A stretch of 64,000 bases of DNA from an uncultured Oscillospiraceae bacterium. Its GTDB lineage: Bacteria > Bacillota > Clostridia > Oscillospirales > Oscillospiraceae. Positions 50,353 through 58,885 of the stretch are shown here, piece by piece. The stretch's first letter is position 1. Every line of letters starts with the position of its first letter. The notes below the pieces were generated by a model that was not told the DNA's origin, ran no database searches, and saw nothing but the letters and a program-made list of their open reading frames with translations. The stretch spans positions 62,001 to 126,000 of the forward strand of contig CALXDM010000004.1 in assembly GCA_944387065.1 (NCBI GenBank). Reading direction: 5' to 3'. A program made the position numbers and the translations under genes.

Positions 50353-51520
50353 TGGAGGCGTACCGAGCCGTCTTGGCCTGGTGCTCGGCGTAGGTGCGGC
50401 TGAAGTCGTGCCGGTTGGTCTCGGGGTCGAGCACATAGTAGTAATAGCTGGTGTTGTTGGGGTTCATGGCGGCATAGAGCGACTCCATGCCCGGGTTGGA
50501 GATAGGGCCGGCAGGCAGCCCTTGATGGAGGTAGGTGTTGTAGGGGGAGTCGATCTCCCGGTCGGCCTCAGTGGGCACCTGGCCGCCGTTGATATACACC
50601 AGGGTGGCGTCGATTTGCAGATAGCCCGCGGTCTCCGCGGCGGTGTTCTCCAAGCGGTTATAGATGACCGAGGCAATGTCCCGGTAGTCCTCGCCGTCGG
50701 TCTCCTTCTCGATCATGGAGGCGATGGTGACGATGTCGTGCAGGGAGTACTCGCTCTCCTGGGTGAAGGTGGCCAGGTACTCCTCCATACGGTCATAGAA
50801 GTTCACCAGCATCTTGTTGATGGCGTACAGGGGGTCCTCCCCCAGGTAGAAGGTATAGGTGTCGGGGAAGAGATAGCCCTCCAGACGGTGGTAGTCCCCC
50901 AGGGGGATGCCGTCCAGGAAGTCAAAGTCATAGTCATGATTGGCCGCCGTCTCCTCCAGATGGGACACGGTGGACACCCCCTGCTCGTCCAGCAGGGCAA
51001 AGATCTGGTCCAGGGTGTATCCCTCGGGGATGGTCAGGTCGATGGTCTGCCGGGTAGAGGAGGACGAGCTCATGTTGGTCACCAGGGCCCGGTAGTCCAT
51101 CTGGGTGTTCAGCTCGTAGGTGCCCGCCACGATCTTCTCATCGGCGTTGGAGAACCAGGAGTAGAGCTGGAAGAGGAACTTGTACTCGATCAGCCCTTCC
51201 TGCTCCAGCTGATCCACGATCTGGCCCATATCCGCCCGGGTCACGGTGTAGGGATTGCCATTCTCGTCGGTGCGCTCGGAGTAGGTGATGGCCTCATCCG
51301 GGATGGTGATGATGACGGAGGTGTACTCCTTGTTCAGCGCCAGCAGGTCGTTGGCCCACACCCAGCCCAGGGTGGCCAGGACGGCGGACAGGCCGATGAC
51401 GAACAGGGCGTACAGGGCCGCGCTGGCCCCCTTTGAGGGCCGGCCGCGGCTGGGATGGGCGGTGCGGGGACGGCGCTGGGGCTGCTGCCCAGAGGAAGGG
51501 CTGCGGTGTGCTTCTGCCAT
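50345..51520 (-). CDS. mltG: Endolytic murein transglycosylase MltG
   Basis: MltG cuts nascent glycan strands and ends their growth. The 391-residue protein has a basic N-terminus, one membrane helix (about 33-55), a LysM-like subdomain (IDLTIPEGYTLDQIFALLDEQG) and the catalytic domain with LEGYLFPDTYTF, IVTIASMIEKETDGEDYRDIASVIYNRL (catalytic Glu) and SPYNTYLHQGLPAGPISNPG. AGGAG precedes the ATG. It begins the mltG-U32-GNAT unit. Confidence 0.95.
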   Translation of the reverse strand: MAEAHRSPSSGQQPQRRPRTAHPSRGRPSKGASAALYALFVIGLSAVLATLGWVWANDLLALNKEYTSVIITIPDEAITYSERTDENGNPYTVTRADMGQIVDQLEQEGLIEYKFLFQLYSWFSNADEKIVAGTYELNTQMDYRALVTNMSSSSSTRQTIDLTIPEGYTLDQIFALLDEQGVSTVSHLEETAANHDYDFDFLDGIPLGDYHRLEGYLFPDTYTFYLGEDPLYAINKMLVNFYDRMEEYLATFTQESEYSLHDIVTIASMIEKETDGEDYRDIASVIYNRLENTAAETAGYLQIDATLVYINGGQVPTEADREIDSPYNTYLHQGLPAGPISNPGMESLYAAMNPNNTSYYYYVLDPETNRHDFSRTYAEHQAKTARYASNG

Positions 51521-51694
51521 GGCGTTTCGCTCCTATCGTAAGTTCAGGGTGTGGGAGGGGGGAACCAATTCTGCGGCCTCCACATAGGATGACGCAGAAA
51601 CGGAGAAACGGGTGCCGCCTCGGGCGCCGCTCCCCAGGGGGCGGAGTCCGAGCCGGTACCTGTGACCGGACATCAAATGTGAGGTGACAAAATC

Positions 51695-51832
51695 ATGTGT
51701 GGTAACAATGGTTTCGGTGGCTGCTGGTGGATCATCATCCTGGTTCTCATTCTGTGCTGCTGCTGCGGCAACGGCTTCGGCAGCGGCTGTGGCTGCGGCA
51801 ACAGCTGCGGCTGCAACGACGGCTGCTGCTAA
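51695..51832 (+). CDS. Cys/Gly-rich 45-residue membrane mini-protein
   Basis: A short gene reading MCGNNGFGGCWWIIILVLIL, then CCCCGNGFGSGCGCG and NSCGCNDGCC. One hydrophobic helix is followed by a Cys/Gly tail; 13 of 45 residues are Cys. GAGGTG lies 8 nt before the ATG at 51695 and a terminator follows. Similar short proteins in Clostridia are labelled chorion-class high-cysteine HCB protein, a name without functional meaning. It could be a spore-coat or membrane metal-binding peptide. The gene is too short for routine ORF calling. Confidence 0.75.
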   Translation: MCGNNGFGGCWWIIILVLILCCCCGNGFGSGCGCGNSCGCNDGCC

Positions 51833-51870
51833 GCGGCGCCAGGCGGTGACCCCCGCGGGGGGGACATCGG

Positions 51871-51896
51871 GACGGAGGGGCAGCTGCCCCTCCGTC
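51871..51896 (+). terminator. Terminator after the Cys-rich mini-protein
   Basis: GACGGAGGGGCAG/CTGCCCCTCCGTC is a perfect 26-bp palindrome followed by TTCCTG. Confidence 0.7.
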
Positions 51897-51924
51897 TTCC
51901 TGCCCTGGGATGGGACAGGCCCAC

Positions 51925-52476
51925 TCAGCCGGGATATGCGATCCCGGCGCGCACCTGATCGGCGGCCTGGGTCCCTGCCAGCGCCTCCACCAGCGCCAGG
52001 CCGAAGTCGAAGGCGGAGCCGGGAGCCCGCCCGGTGATAAACCTGCCGTCCCGCACGGTGGAGCGGTGGGGGCAGGGGGTGGAGCCATGGGCGGACAGAT
52101 CTCCCTCCATGCCGGGGTAGCAGACCGCCTGCCGTCCAGACAGCAGGCCCAGCCGACCAAGCAGGGCGGGGGCGGCGCAGATGGCGGCCAGCCACAGCGA
52201 CTCATCCTGGGCGGCCTGGCGGGCCAGGGCAAGGGCAGCGGGGCTGCTCTCCAGCCGCTCCACCCCGGGCCCGCCGGGCAGCACCACCATGTCGCCGGGG
52301 CGCAGGGTCACCTGGCTGGCCACTGTGTCCGCCGCCACCAGGATGGCGTGGGAGCCGGCCACCTGACTGCCCTCCACTCCGGTCAGGGCCACGGGGACGC
52401 CTGCCCGGCGCAGCAGGTCGGCGGGGACCAGGGCCTCCGCCTCCTCAAAGCCGGGGGCCAGCAGAATGTATACCAT
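51925..52476 (-). CDS. DJ-1/PfpI family protein
   Basis: A 183-residue DJ-1-like protein. VYILLAPGFEEAEALVPADLLRRAG opens the fold with the conserved Glu, and the nucleophilic Cys sits in WLAAICAAPALLGRLGLL. The C-terminus has GRAPGSAFDFGLALVEAL. Members act as deglycases, chaperones or amidases; which one is not evident. I chose the ATG at 52476 with AAAGGCGG upstream; an in-frame ATG at 52509 overlaps the tmk stop (ATGA) and is an alternative. Confidence 0.92.
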   Translation of the reverse strand: MVYILLAPGFEEAEALVPADLLRRAGVPVALTGVEGSQVAGSHAILVAADTVASQVTLRPGDMVVLPGGPGVERLESSPAALALARQAAQDESLWLAAICAAPALLGRLGLLSGRQAVCYPGMEGDLSAHGSTPCPHRSTVRDGRFITGRAPGSAFDFGLALVEALAGTQAADQVRAGIAYPG

Positions 52477-52505
52477 ATCAAAACCGCCTTTCCGGTCAGG
52501 GGTGC

Positions 52506-53162
52506 TCATAGGTGGGCGAGGATCTCCCCGTGGATGTCCTCGGGCGGACGCAGCCGGCCACTGTCATCGGCACACGGGATGCGCTGCCAGCCGAAGAAGC
52601 CTGCGGCCTGGGCCGCGGCCTGGCGGCAGGCGGCCAGGTAGTCCGGATCCACCTCATGGATGTCGCCGGTGGTGTGGGTATCTCGCTCCCGCCGGCGTAA
52701 ATTGGCGGCCGCCAGGGAGGTGGGCATATCCAGCCACAATACCAGGTCGGGCCGGGGCAGCCCCAGCGCGCCGTACTCAAACTCAGACAGCCAGCGGAAG
52801 AAGGCCTCCCGCTCTGGGGGGGAGAGCTTAGCCGACTGGTGCACGGCGTTGGAGGTGGTGTACCGGTCCAGCAGCATCAGCCCCCCCTGCCGGTAGTACT
52901 CCCCCCAGAAGCGCTGGTATCCGGCGTAGCGGTCCACGGCGAAGAAGGTGGAGGCGGCGTAGGGGTTGACGTCGGAGGGGCGGGAGCCGAATTGGCCGCC
53001 CAGATACATGCGCACCAGGGCGGAGGATTCCTCCTGATACTGGGGGTAGACAAAGGTGCGAAAATCCCGGCCCGCCCGCTCCAGCGCCTGGCGGGCCAGG
53101 GCAAACTGGGTGGACTTGCCCGACCCGTCCGTCCCCTCAAAGACGATCAGCCTGCCAGCCAT
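52506..53162 (-). CDS. tmk: Thymidylate kinase
   Basis: Tmk phosphorylates dTMP. The 218-residue protein has the P-loop IVFEGTDGSGKSTQF, the DR-Y region LMLLDRYTTSNAVHQSAKL, and DLVLWLDMPTSLAAANLRRRERDTH, which holds the lid. GAGGTG precedes the ATG at 53162; the longer in-frame start lacks a site. The C-terminus extends slightly beyond the usual length. It starts 11 bp after the WecG/TagA gene. Confidence 0.93.
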   Translation of the reverse strand: MAGRLIVFEGTDGSGKSTQFALARQALERAGRDFRTFVYPQYQEESSALVRMYLGGQFGSRPSDVNPYAASTFFAVDRYAGYQRFWGEYYRQGGLMLLDRYTTSNAVHQSAKLSPPEREAFFRWLSEFEYGALGLPRPDLVLWLDMPTSLAAANLRRRERDTHTTGDIHEVDPDYLAACRQAAAQAAGFFGWQRIPCADDSGRLRPPEDIHGEILAHL

Positions 53163-53172
53163 GGCCCACACC

Positions 53173-53895
53173 TCACTTTCCACGCAGCCGGGCGCCCAGC
53201 GCGCGGCCCAGGAACAGGGGCAGCTTGGCCACCCGCTTGAACCGGACGGGTTGTCGGATGGCCCGGTAGAGCCACTCCAGGCCCAACCGCTGCCAACCCT
53301 CCGGGGCCCGAGCCACCTGCCCGGAGAACACGTCCAGCGAGCCGCCCAGCCCCACCAGCAGCCGGGCTCCCGTCTGGCCGCCGTGGGCCGCGGCCCACTT
53401 CTCCTGCCTGGGCGCGCCCAGGCAGACGAACACCACGTCCGCCCGGGCCTCCCGGATGGCCTGAACCACTGGTTCGTCCTGCTGAAAGTAGCCGTCGTGG
53501 GTCCCGCACAGGTTCAGGCCGGGGTATTGGGCTTGCAGGCGCTGGGCGGCCAGCTGGGCCACACCCGGCTTGGCCCCCAGCAGGAACAGCCGCCCCCCGG
53601 TCTGGGCCAGCCGGGCCATGAGCGCGCCGGCAAAGTCCACCCCGGGCACCCGCCCTGGCAGGGGCCGGCCCAGGATCCGGGCGGCATAGACCACCCCCAC
53701 CCCGTCTGGGAGCACCAGGTCAGCCCCGGCGATCAGGGCGGCGAACTCCGGGTCGGACTTGGCCTGCTGTACGATTTCGGCGTTGGGGGTGACCACCAGG
53801 TGGGGGCCATCCTGCTCCAGCAGGGCCATGGCCCGGTCCACCGCCTGGTCCAGGGTTACCTGGTCAAAGCCAACGCCCAAAACATCTGTGCGCAC
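53173..53895 (-). CDS. WecG/TagA/CpsF family glycosyltransferase
   Basis: A 240-residue GT26 enzyme that adds N-acetylmannosamine or a similar sugar to a lipid-linked intermediate. The family pattern is VTPNAEIVQQAKSDPEF, LVLPDGVGVVYAARILG, RVPGVDFAGALMARLA, LFLLGAKPGVAQLAAQRL and VFVCLGAPRQEKWAA. It fits wall teichoic acid or related polymer synthesis, but no partner gene is nearby. The start is a GTG at 53895 behind AAGGAGGAA. Confidence 0.93.
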   Translation of the reverse strand: MRTDVLGVGFDQVTLDQAVDRAMALLEQDGPHLVVTPNAEIVQQAKSDPEFAALIAGADLVLPDGVGVVYAARILGRPLPGRVPGVDFAGALMARLAQTGGRLFLLGAKPGVAQLAAQRLQAQYPGLNLCGTHDGYFQQDEPVVQAIREARADVVFVCLGAPRQEKWAAAHGGQTGARLLVGLGGSLDVFSGQVARAPEGWQRLGLEWLYRAIRQPVRFKRVAKLPLFLGRALGARLRGK

Positions 53896-53936
53896 CGCGC
53901 TTCCTCCTTAGAAAATCACCCTCGCAGCTGCCCGAC

Positions 53937-53965
53937 AGTATAGCATATCCGGCAGAAAAAGTCCA
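53937..53965 (-). promoter_or_regulatory. Promoter of the WecG-tmk-DJ-1 unit
   Basis: TGGACT (53965-53960) and TATACT (53942-53937) on the minus strand, 17 bp apart. Confidence 0.6.
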
Positions 53966-53970
53966 TGCCT

Positions 53971-53996
53971 GGGCAGGGGTCCTCCTCTGCCTGCCC
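53971..53996 (-). terminator. Possible terminator after glnS
   Basis: GGGCAGG/CCTGCCC around a 12-nt loop; on the minus strand TTTTTC follows about 11 nt later. Weak. Confidence 0.4.
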
Positions 53997-54015
53997 GGCG
54001 ACAGGGCTGGGCAGG

Positions 54016-55707
54016 TCATGGGGCGGGCTTGAAGCTGTCCTTCAGGCTCACCGCCCGGTTGAATACCAGGTGGCCGGGGACGCAGTCTCTGCGGTCGGCG
54101 CAGAAGTAGCCCTGGCGCAGGAACTGGAAGCGCTCCTCGCTGCCGGCGTGGGCCAGGCTGGCCTCCACCTTGGCTCCGGACAGCACCTCCAGGGAGTGGG
54201 AATTCAGGCAGGACAGGAAGTCCTTGTCCGCCCCATCCGGGTCGGGGTCGGAGAACAGGTTGTCGTACAGCCGCACCTCCGCATCCAGGGCGGTGGCCGC
54301 GTCCACCCAGTGGAGGGTGGCCCCCTTCACCTTCCGCCCATCGGCGGGATCCCCCCCCTTGGAGTCCGGGTCGTACTCGGCCAGGATCTCGGCCACGCTG
54401 CCGTCCTCGGCCTGCCGGTAGCCCACGCATTTGATCAGGTAGGCCCCCTTCAGCCGGCACTCCGGCCCGTCCGGATACAGCCGCTTGTACTTGGGCACGG
54501 GCTGGGGCAAAAAGTCCTCCGCCTCCACATACAGGTGCCGGGAAAAGGTGAGCGGGCGAGTTCCGTCCTGGGGACGGTTGGGGTTGTGCTCCACCTCGAA
54601 GCATTCGCTCTGCCCCTCCGGATAATTGACGATGGTCAGCCGGACGGGGCGCAGCACCGCCATCACCCGGCGGGCCGATTCGTTCAGGTCTTCCCGCAGA
54701 CAGTGCTCCAGAAAGGCGTATTCAATGGTGTTCTCCGACTTGCTCACCCCCACCCGCTCACAGAAGCTGCGGATGGAGCGGGGGGTATATCCCCGGCGGC
54801 GCATCCCGCACAGGGTGGGCATCCGGGGATCGTCCCAGCCGGACACCAGCCCCTGCTCCACCAGCTGGCGCAGCTTGCGCTTGCTCATCACCGTGTGGTC
54901 GATGCCCAGCCGGGAGAACTCGATCTGCCGGGGCCTATGGTAGGGGATGGACAGGTTGCTCACCACCCAGTCGTACAGGGGGCGGTGGTCCTGGAACTCC
55001 AAGGAGCACAGGGAGTGGGTGATCCCCTCCAGCGCGTCCTCAATGGGGTGGGCGAAGTCGTACATGGGATAGATGCACCACCGGTCCCCCTGGCGGTGGT
55101 GGTGGGCGAAGTGGATGCGGTAGAGCACCGGGTCGCGCAGGTTGAAGTTACCGCTGGCCAGGTCGATCTTGGCTCGCAGGGTCATAGAGCCCTCGGGGAA
55201 CTCTCCGGCCCGCATCCGGGCGAACAGATCCAGGGACTCCTCCGCCGGCCGGTCCCGCCAGGGGGAGACGGCGGGCACGCCGATGGAGCCCCGGTTCTGC
55301 TTGAACTCCTCAGGGGAGAGCTGGCAGACGTAGGCCAGCCCTTTCCGGATCAGTTCCTGGGCGAACCCGTACATCTGCTCAAAGTAGTCCGAGGCGTAGA
55401 ACAGCCGGTCGCCCCAGTCAAAGCCCAGCCAGCGGATGTCCTCCTGGATGGCCTGCACGTACTCCTGATCCTCCTTGGCGGGGTTGGTGTCATCCATGCG
55501 CAGATTGCAAAGCCCCCCGTACTTCTCCGCGGTGCCAAAGTCGATGACCAGGGCCTTGCAGTGGCCGATGTGGAGGTAGCCGTTGGGCTCGGGGGGGAAG
55601 CGGGTGTGGACGGCAACGCCATGGTAGGCCCCGCCGGGGGCGAGGTCCTGGTCAATCAGTTCGTGGATGAAGTTCTGGCCCGTGGACGGGCTGTGGGCTT
55701 CCGCCAT
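54016..55707 (-). CDS. glnS: Glutaminyl-tRNA synthetase
   Basis: GlnRS charges tRNA-Gln directly. The 563-residue protein has the class I HIGH motif (RFPPEPNGYLHIGHCKALVIDFG), MDDTNPAKEDQEYVQAIQED, the KMSKS-equivalent (HTVMSKRKLRQLVEQG) and two C-terminal beta-barrel anticodon-binding domains (ECFEVEHNPNRPQDGTRPLTFSRHLYVE). Many Firmicutes lack GlnRS and use GatCAB instead, so its presence is notable though known in some Clostridia. AAGGAGTG lies 8 nt before the ATG at 55707. Confidence 0.96.
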   Translation of the reverse strand: MAEAHSPSTGQNFIHELIDQDLAPGGAYHGVAVHTRFPPEPNGYLHIGHCKALVIDFGTAEKYGGLCNLRMDDTNPAKEDQEYVQAIQEDIRWLGFDWGDRLFYASDYFEQMYGFAQELIRKGLAYVCQLSPEEFKQNRGSIGVPAVSPWRDRPAEESLDLFARMRAGEFPEGSMTLRAKIDLASGNFNLRDPVLYRIHFAHHHRQGDRWCIYPMYDFAHPIEDALEGITHSLCSLEFQDHRPLYDWVVSNLSIPYHRPRQIEFSRLGIDHTVMSKRKLRQLVEQGLVSGWDDPRMPTLCGMRRRGYTPRSIRSFCERVGVSKSENTIEYAFLEHCLREDLNESARRVMAVLRPVRLTIVNYPEGQSECFEVEHNPNRPQDGTRPLTFSRHLYVEAEDFLPQPVPKYKRLYPDGPECRLKGAYLIKCVGYRQAEDGSVAEILAEYDPDSKGGDPADGRKVKGATLHWVDAATALDAEVRLYDNLFSDPDPDGADKDFLSCLNSHSLEVLSGAKVEASLAHAGSEERFQFLRQGYFCADRRDCVPGHLVFNRAVSLKDSFKPAP

Positions 55708-55754
55708 GTGTGTCACTCCTTGGTAAAACGGGTGGGATCGGGCGTGTTTTCAAC

Positions 55755-55783
55755 ATTATAACGGCATCGGCCCGGAAAAGCAA
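55755..55783 (-). promoter_or_regulatory. Promoter of glnS
   Basis: TTGCTT (55783-55778) and TATAAT (55760-55755) on the minus strand, 17 bp apart. Confidence 0.7.
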
Positions 55784-55878
55784 CCATGATTCTCCCCGAC
55801 CCACCGGGGCCGTCTGGGACGGAATGGAGTCAAATGGGAGCAAAAAATGATAAAAAATTAACGAAATGGGGTTCGTGA

Positions 55879-55907
55879 TTGACAAAAGAAGGGTGGTGTG
55901 CTATCAT
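55879..55907 (+). promoter_or_regulatory. Promoter of the riboswitch-P-type ATPase unit
   Basis: TTGACA (55879-55884) and TATCAT (55902-55907), 17 bp apart, about 280 bp before the ATPase. Confidence 0.8.
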
Positions 55908-55954
55908 TTCGGAATGTGAAGGAAACGCTTTTCGCAATGGGAAAACCCTCTCTC

Positions 55955-56165
55955 ATGAAACCTGGATAGGGGAGTATGCATCGCGTCGGGTTCCCGGCGC
56001 GAGACGGGTCCGTCAGGACGTCCCCGGGGCAGCCCCGGGGATCGGGCTCGTCTGAAACGCAGAGACCTGTTCGGCAGCGCTGCCACACCGTGTATGCGCC
56101 CTGCTGAGCGGGGATACTTTGCAAGAAGACGGATCCTGCCGCGCCGGGCTCTCCCCGGGCGAAAC
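55955..56165 (+). ncRNA. yybP-ykoY-type (Mn2+) riboswitch leader
   Basis: The leader holds the two most conserved elements of the yybP-ykoY family at the right ends: AGGGGAGTA (55968-55976) and ACTTTGCAAGA (56116-56126), with GC-rich helices between. A GC-rich hairpin (about 56142-56161) follows before the ATPase ribosome site and may be the switching part. The family senses Mn2+ and commonly precedes metal exporters and P-type ATPases. The structure was not computed and its outer limits are approximate. Confidence 0.8.
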
Positions 56166-56190
56166 TTCTCATGGAGATAGGAGACCTTGC

Positions 56191-58797
56191 ATGAAATCAT
56201 GGTACACGCTTTCGGAAGAGGAAGTCCTGAGCCAGCTGGGGACCGACCGGGCCGCCGGTCTGTCCCAATCGGAGAGCGCCCAGCGGCTGGAGCGATACGG
56301 CCCCAATGAGCTGGAGGGGCACAAGAAGGAGAGTATGCTCAAGCGGGTGTTGGATCAATTGAAGGATCCGATGATCATCGTGCTGATCATTGCCGCGGTG
56401 CTGTCCTATGTCTCCAGCGGGTTTACCGACTGGGTGGACTCGGTGATCATCCTGCTCATTGTGGTGGTCAACGCGGTCATTTCCATCTCCCAGGAGGACA
56501 ACGCCAACAAGGCGCTGGAGGCGCTGCAAAAGATGTCCGCCCCCCTGGCAAAGGTCATTCGGGACGGGCAGATCGTCCGGTTGGAGACCAGCAAGCTGGT
56601 GCCCGGCGACCTCATCGTGCTGGAGGCGGGCGACCTGGTGCCCGCTGACGCGCGCATCCTGGAGTGCGCCAACCTGAAGGCGGACGAGTCGGCCATGACC
56701 GGCGAATCCGTACCGGTGAGCAAGCAGGTCATCTCCTCCCTGCCAGAGCAGACTGCCCTGGGCGACCGGAAGAACATGGTCATCTCCTCCACCGTCATCA
56801 CCAACGGCCGGGCCACCTGCGTGATCACCGGCACGGGGATGGACACCGAGGTGGGCCGCATCGCCCAGATGCTCACCACCAAGGATGACAACCAGACCCC
56901 CCTGCAAAAGAAGATGGCGGAGATCTCCAAGGTGCTGTCCGTCATCTGTCTGGGCGTGTGCGTGGTCATGTTCGGCGTGGGTCTGCTGCGGGGCATGGAG
57001 CTGCTGGGGATCTTCATGATCGCCGTCTCCCTGGCGGTGGCCGCCATCCCCGAGGGACTGGCCGCTGTGGTCACCATCGTGCTGGCCCTGGGGGTGCAGC
57101 GCATGGCCCGGCGCAACGCCATCGTCAAGAAGCTGCCCGCGGTGGAGACGTTGGGCTGCGCGTCGGTGATCTGCTCGGACAAGACGGGCACCCTGACCAT
57201 GAACAAGATGACTGTGGTAGAGGTGTGGACCGCCGGGGAGAACGACCGGGCCCTGGCGCTGACCATCGGGGCGCTGTGCAACGACACGGTGCTCACCTAT
57301 GGGGAGGACGGTGCGCCCAAGACCGCCGGCGACCCCACCGAGACCGCCTTCGTGGATCTAGCGGTCCAGGAGGGGCTGGACAAGAACGAGCTGGAAAAGG
57401 CCATGCCCCGGGCGGCGGAGCTCCCCTTTGATTCCGAGCGCAAGCTGATGAGCACCATCCACCCCTTTGAGGGCAAGTACCGGGTGATGGTCAAGGGCGC
57501 CCCCGACGTGCTGCTGGGCCGGTGCGTGGCCGACAAGGCCACCGTGGACGCGGCCACTGAGCAGAATGCGCAGATGGCCTCCCGGGCCCTGCGGGTGCTG
57601 GGGGTGGCCTATAAGGACGTTGACGCCATCCCCCAGGGGGAGTTGACCAGCCAGGAGTTGGAGGCCGGCCTGACCTTTGTGGGGCTGGTGGGGATGATCG
57701 ATCCCCCCCGGATGGAGGTCAAGCAGGCGGTGGCCGAGTGTTACAGCGCGGGCATCCGCCCGGTGATGATCACTGGCGACCACAAGCTCACCGCCGTGGC
57801 CATCGCCAAGGAGCTGGACATCTTCCGGGATGGAGACCAGGCCCTCACCGGCGAGGATCTGGACGCCATGGACCAGGCCACCCTGGAGCAGCATGTGGAG
57901 CAGTACGCGGTGTACGCCCGGGTCTCCCCCGAGCACAAGATGCGCATCATCCAGGCCTGGCAGAAGCGGGGCATGGTGGTGGCCATGACCGGTGACGGGG
58001 TGAACGACGCCCCCGCCCTGAAGGTGGCCGACATCGGCTGCGCCATGGGCATCACCGGCACCGACGTGGCCAAGGGTGCGGCGGACATGATCCTCACCGA
58101 CGACAACTTCGCCACCATCGTCCACGCCGTGGAGCAGGGCCGGGGCATCTATGCCAACATCAAAAAATCCATCCAGTATCTGCTCTCCTGTAACATCGGC
58201 GAGATCATTACCATCTTCGTGGCCACGGCCTTGGGCTTCCCGCAGATGCCCTTGGTGGCCATCCAGCTGCTGTGGCTCAACCTGGTCACCGACTCCCTGC
58301 CCGCCCTGGCCCTGGGCATGGAACCGGTGGAGGCGGGCGTGATGCGGCAAAAGCCCCGGGATCCCAAGGCCAGCCTGTTTGCCAACGGCTTTGCGGTGAG
58401 CATGGTGCTCTACGGCGTGCTGGTGGGGGTCATCACCCTGACGGCCTACGCGCTGGGCGAGTATGTGCTCTCCGGCCCCAATGCCGACGCCAGCGCCAAC
58501 ACCATGGCCTTTGCCACACTGGTGTTCTGCGAGCTGACCCGGGCGTTTGCCGTGCGCAGTGAGCGGCTGAGCATTTTCCAGATCGGCCTGTTCACCAACA
58601 AGACCATGAACAAGGCCTTCCTGGTGGGGCTGGTTCTGCAGCTGTGCGTGCTGCTCATCCCACCCTTCCAGTCGATCTTTGAGATCACCAGCCTGAGCGC
58701 CGCCCAGTGGGGCACGGTCATCGGGCTGGGGCTGCTCCCGCTGATCATCAGCGAGATTGTCAAGCTTGTGGGCCGTGTCCGGGAGCGGGCGGCCTGA
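56191..58797 (+). CDS. P-type cation-transporting ATPase (PMR1/Ca2+ or Mn2+ type)
   Basis: An 868-residue P2-type ATPase. It has an N-terminal cation-ATPase domain (YTLSEEEVLSQLGTD), actuator motif TGES (ESAMTGESVPVSK), the helix 4 ion site PEGL (AVAAIPEGLAAVVTIV), phosphorylation Asp330 in ICSDKTGTLTMNKM, nucleotide-domain KGAPDVLL, hinge TGDGVNDAPALKVAD, and ten membrane helices ending in a C-terminal ATPase domain. The motifs fit Ca2+/Mn2+ export. The upstream yybP-ykoY element makes Mn2+ a likely substrate. AGGAG lies 7 nt before the ATG at 56191. Confidence 0.95.
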   Translation: MKSWYTLSEEEVLSQLGTDRAAGLSQSESAQRLERYGPNELEGHKKESMLKRVLDQLKDPMIIVLIIAAVLSYVSSGFTDWVDSVIILLIVVVNAVISISQEDNANKALEALQKMSAPLAKVIRDGQIVRLETSKLVPGDLIVLEAGDLVPADARILECANLKADESAMTGESVPVSKQVISSLPEQTALGDRKNMVISSTVITNGRATCVITGTGMDTEVGRIAQMLTTKDDNQTPLQKKMAEISKVLSVICLGVCVVMFGVGLLRGMELLGIFMIAVSLAVAAIPEGLAAVVTIVLALGVQRMARRNAIVKKLPAVETLGCASVICSDKTGTLTMNKMTVVEVWTAGENDRALALTIGALCNDTVLTYGEDGAPKTAGDPTETAFVDLAVQEGLDKNELEKAMPRAAELPFDSERKLMSTIHPFEGKYRVMVKGAPDVLLGRCVADKATVDAATEQNAQMASRALRVLGVAYKDVDAIPQGELTSQELEAGLTFVGLVGMIDPPRMEVKQAVAECYSAGIRPVMITGDHKLTAVAIAKELDIFRDGDQALTGEDLDAMDQATLEQHVEQYAVYARVSPEHKMRIIQAWQKRGMVVAMTGDGVNDAPALKVADIGCAMGITGTDVAKGAADMILTDDNFATIVHAVEQGRGIYANIKKSIQYLLSCNIGEIITIFVATALGFPQMPLVAIQLLWLNLVTDSLPALALGMEPVEAGVMRQKPRDPKASLFANGFAVSMVLYGVLVGVITLTAYALGEYVLSGPNADASANTMAFATLVFCELTRAFAVRSERLSIFQIGLFTNKTMNKAFLVGLVLQLCVLLIPPFQSIFEITSLSAAQWGTVIGLGLLPLIISEIVKLVGRVRERAA

Positions 58798-58822
58798 GGG
58801 CGCAGCGCCCCATCTTTCTTTG
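58797..58822 (+). terminator. Terminator after the ATPase
   Basis: GGGCGCAGCGCCC, a compact hairpin, followed by CATCTTTCTTTG. Confidence 0.6.
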
Positions 58823-58830
58823 TGGGAATA

Positions 58831-58846
58831 TTGTGCATCCGCACAG
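58831..58846. promoter_or_regulatory. Inverted repeat upstream of the thiolase gene
   Basis: TTGTGCATCCGCACAG holds TGTGC and GCACA arms with a 4-nt centre, 40 bp before the thiolase start. It resembles a Rex half-site pair, but the spacing is too short for the usual Rex operator. Possible operator only. Confidence 0.35.
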
Positions 58847-58885
58847 TTTACTCAAATATTTAAAGTCATGAGGAGGACATGAGAG

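Noticed and set aside
58831..58846. Rex operator
   Set aside because: The TTGTG and CACA half-sites are 6 nt apart instead of the usual 8, so I list it only as an unassigned inverted repeat.
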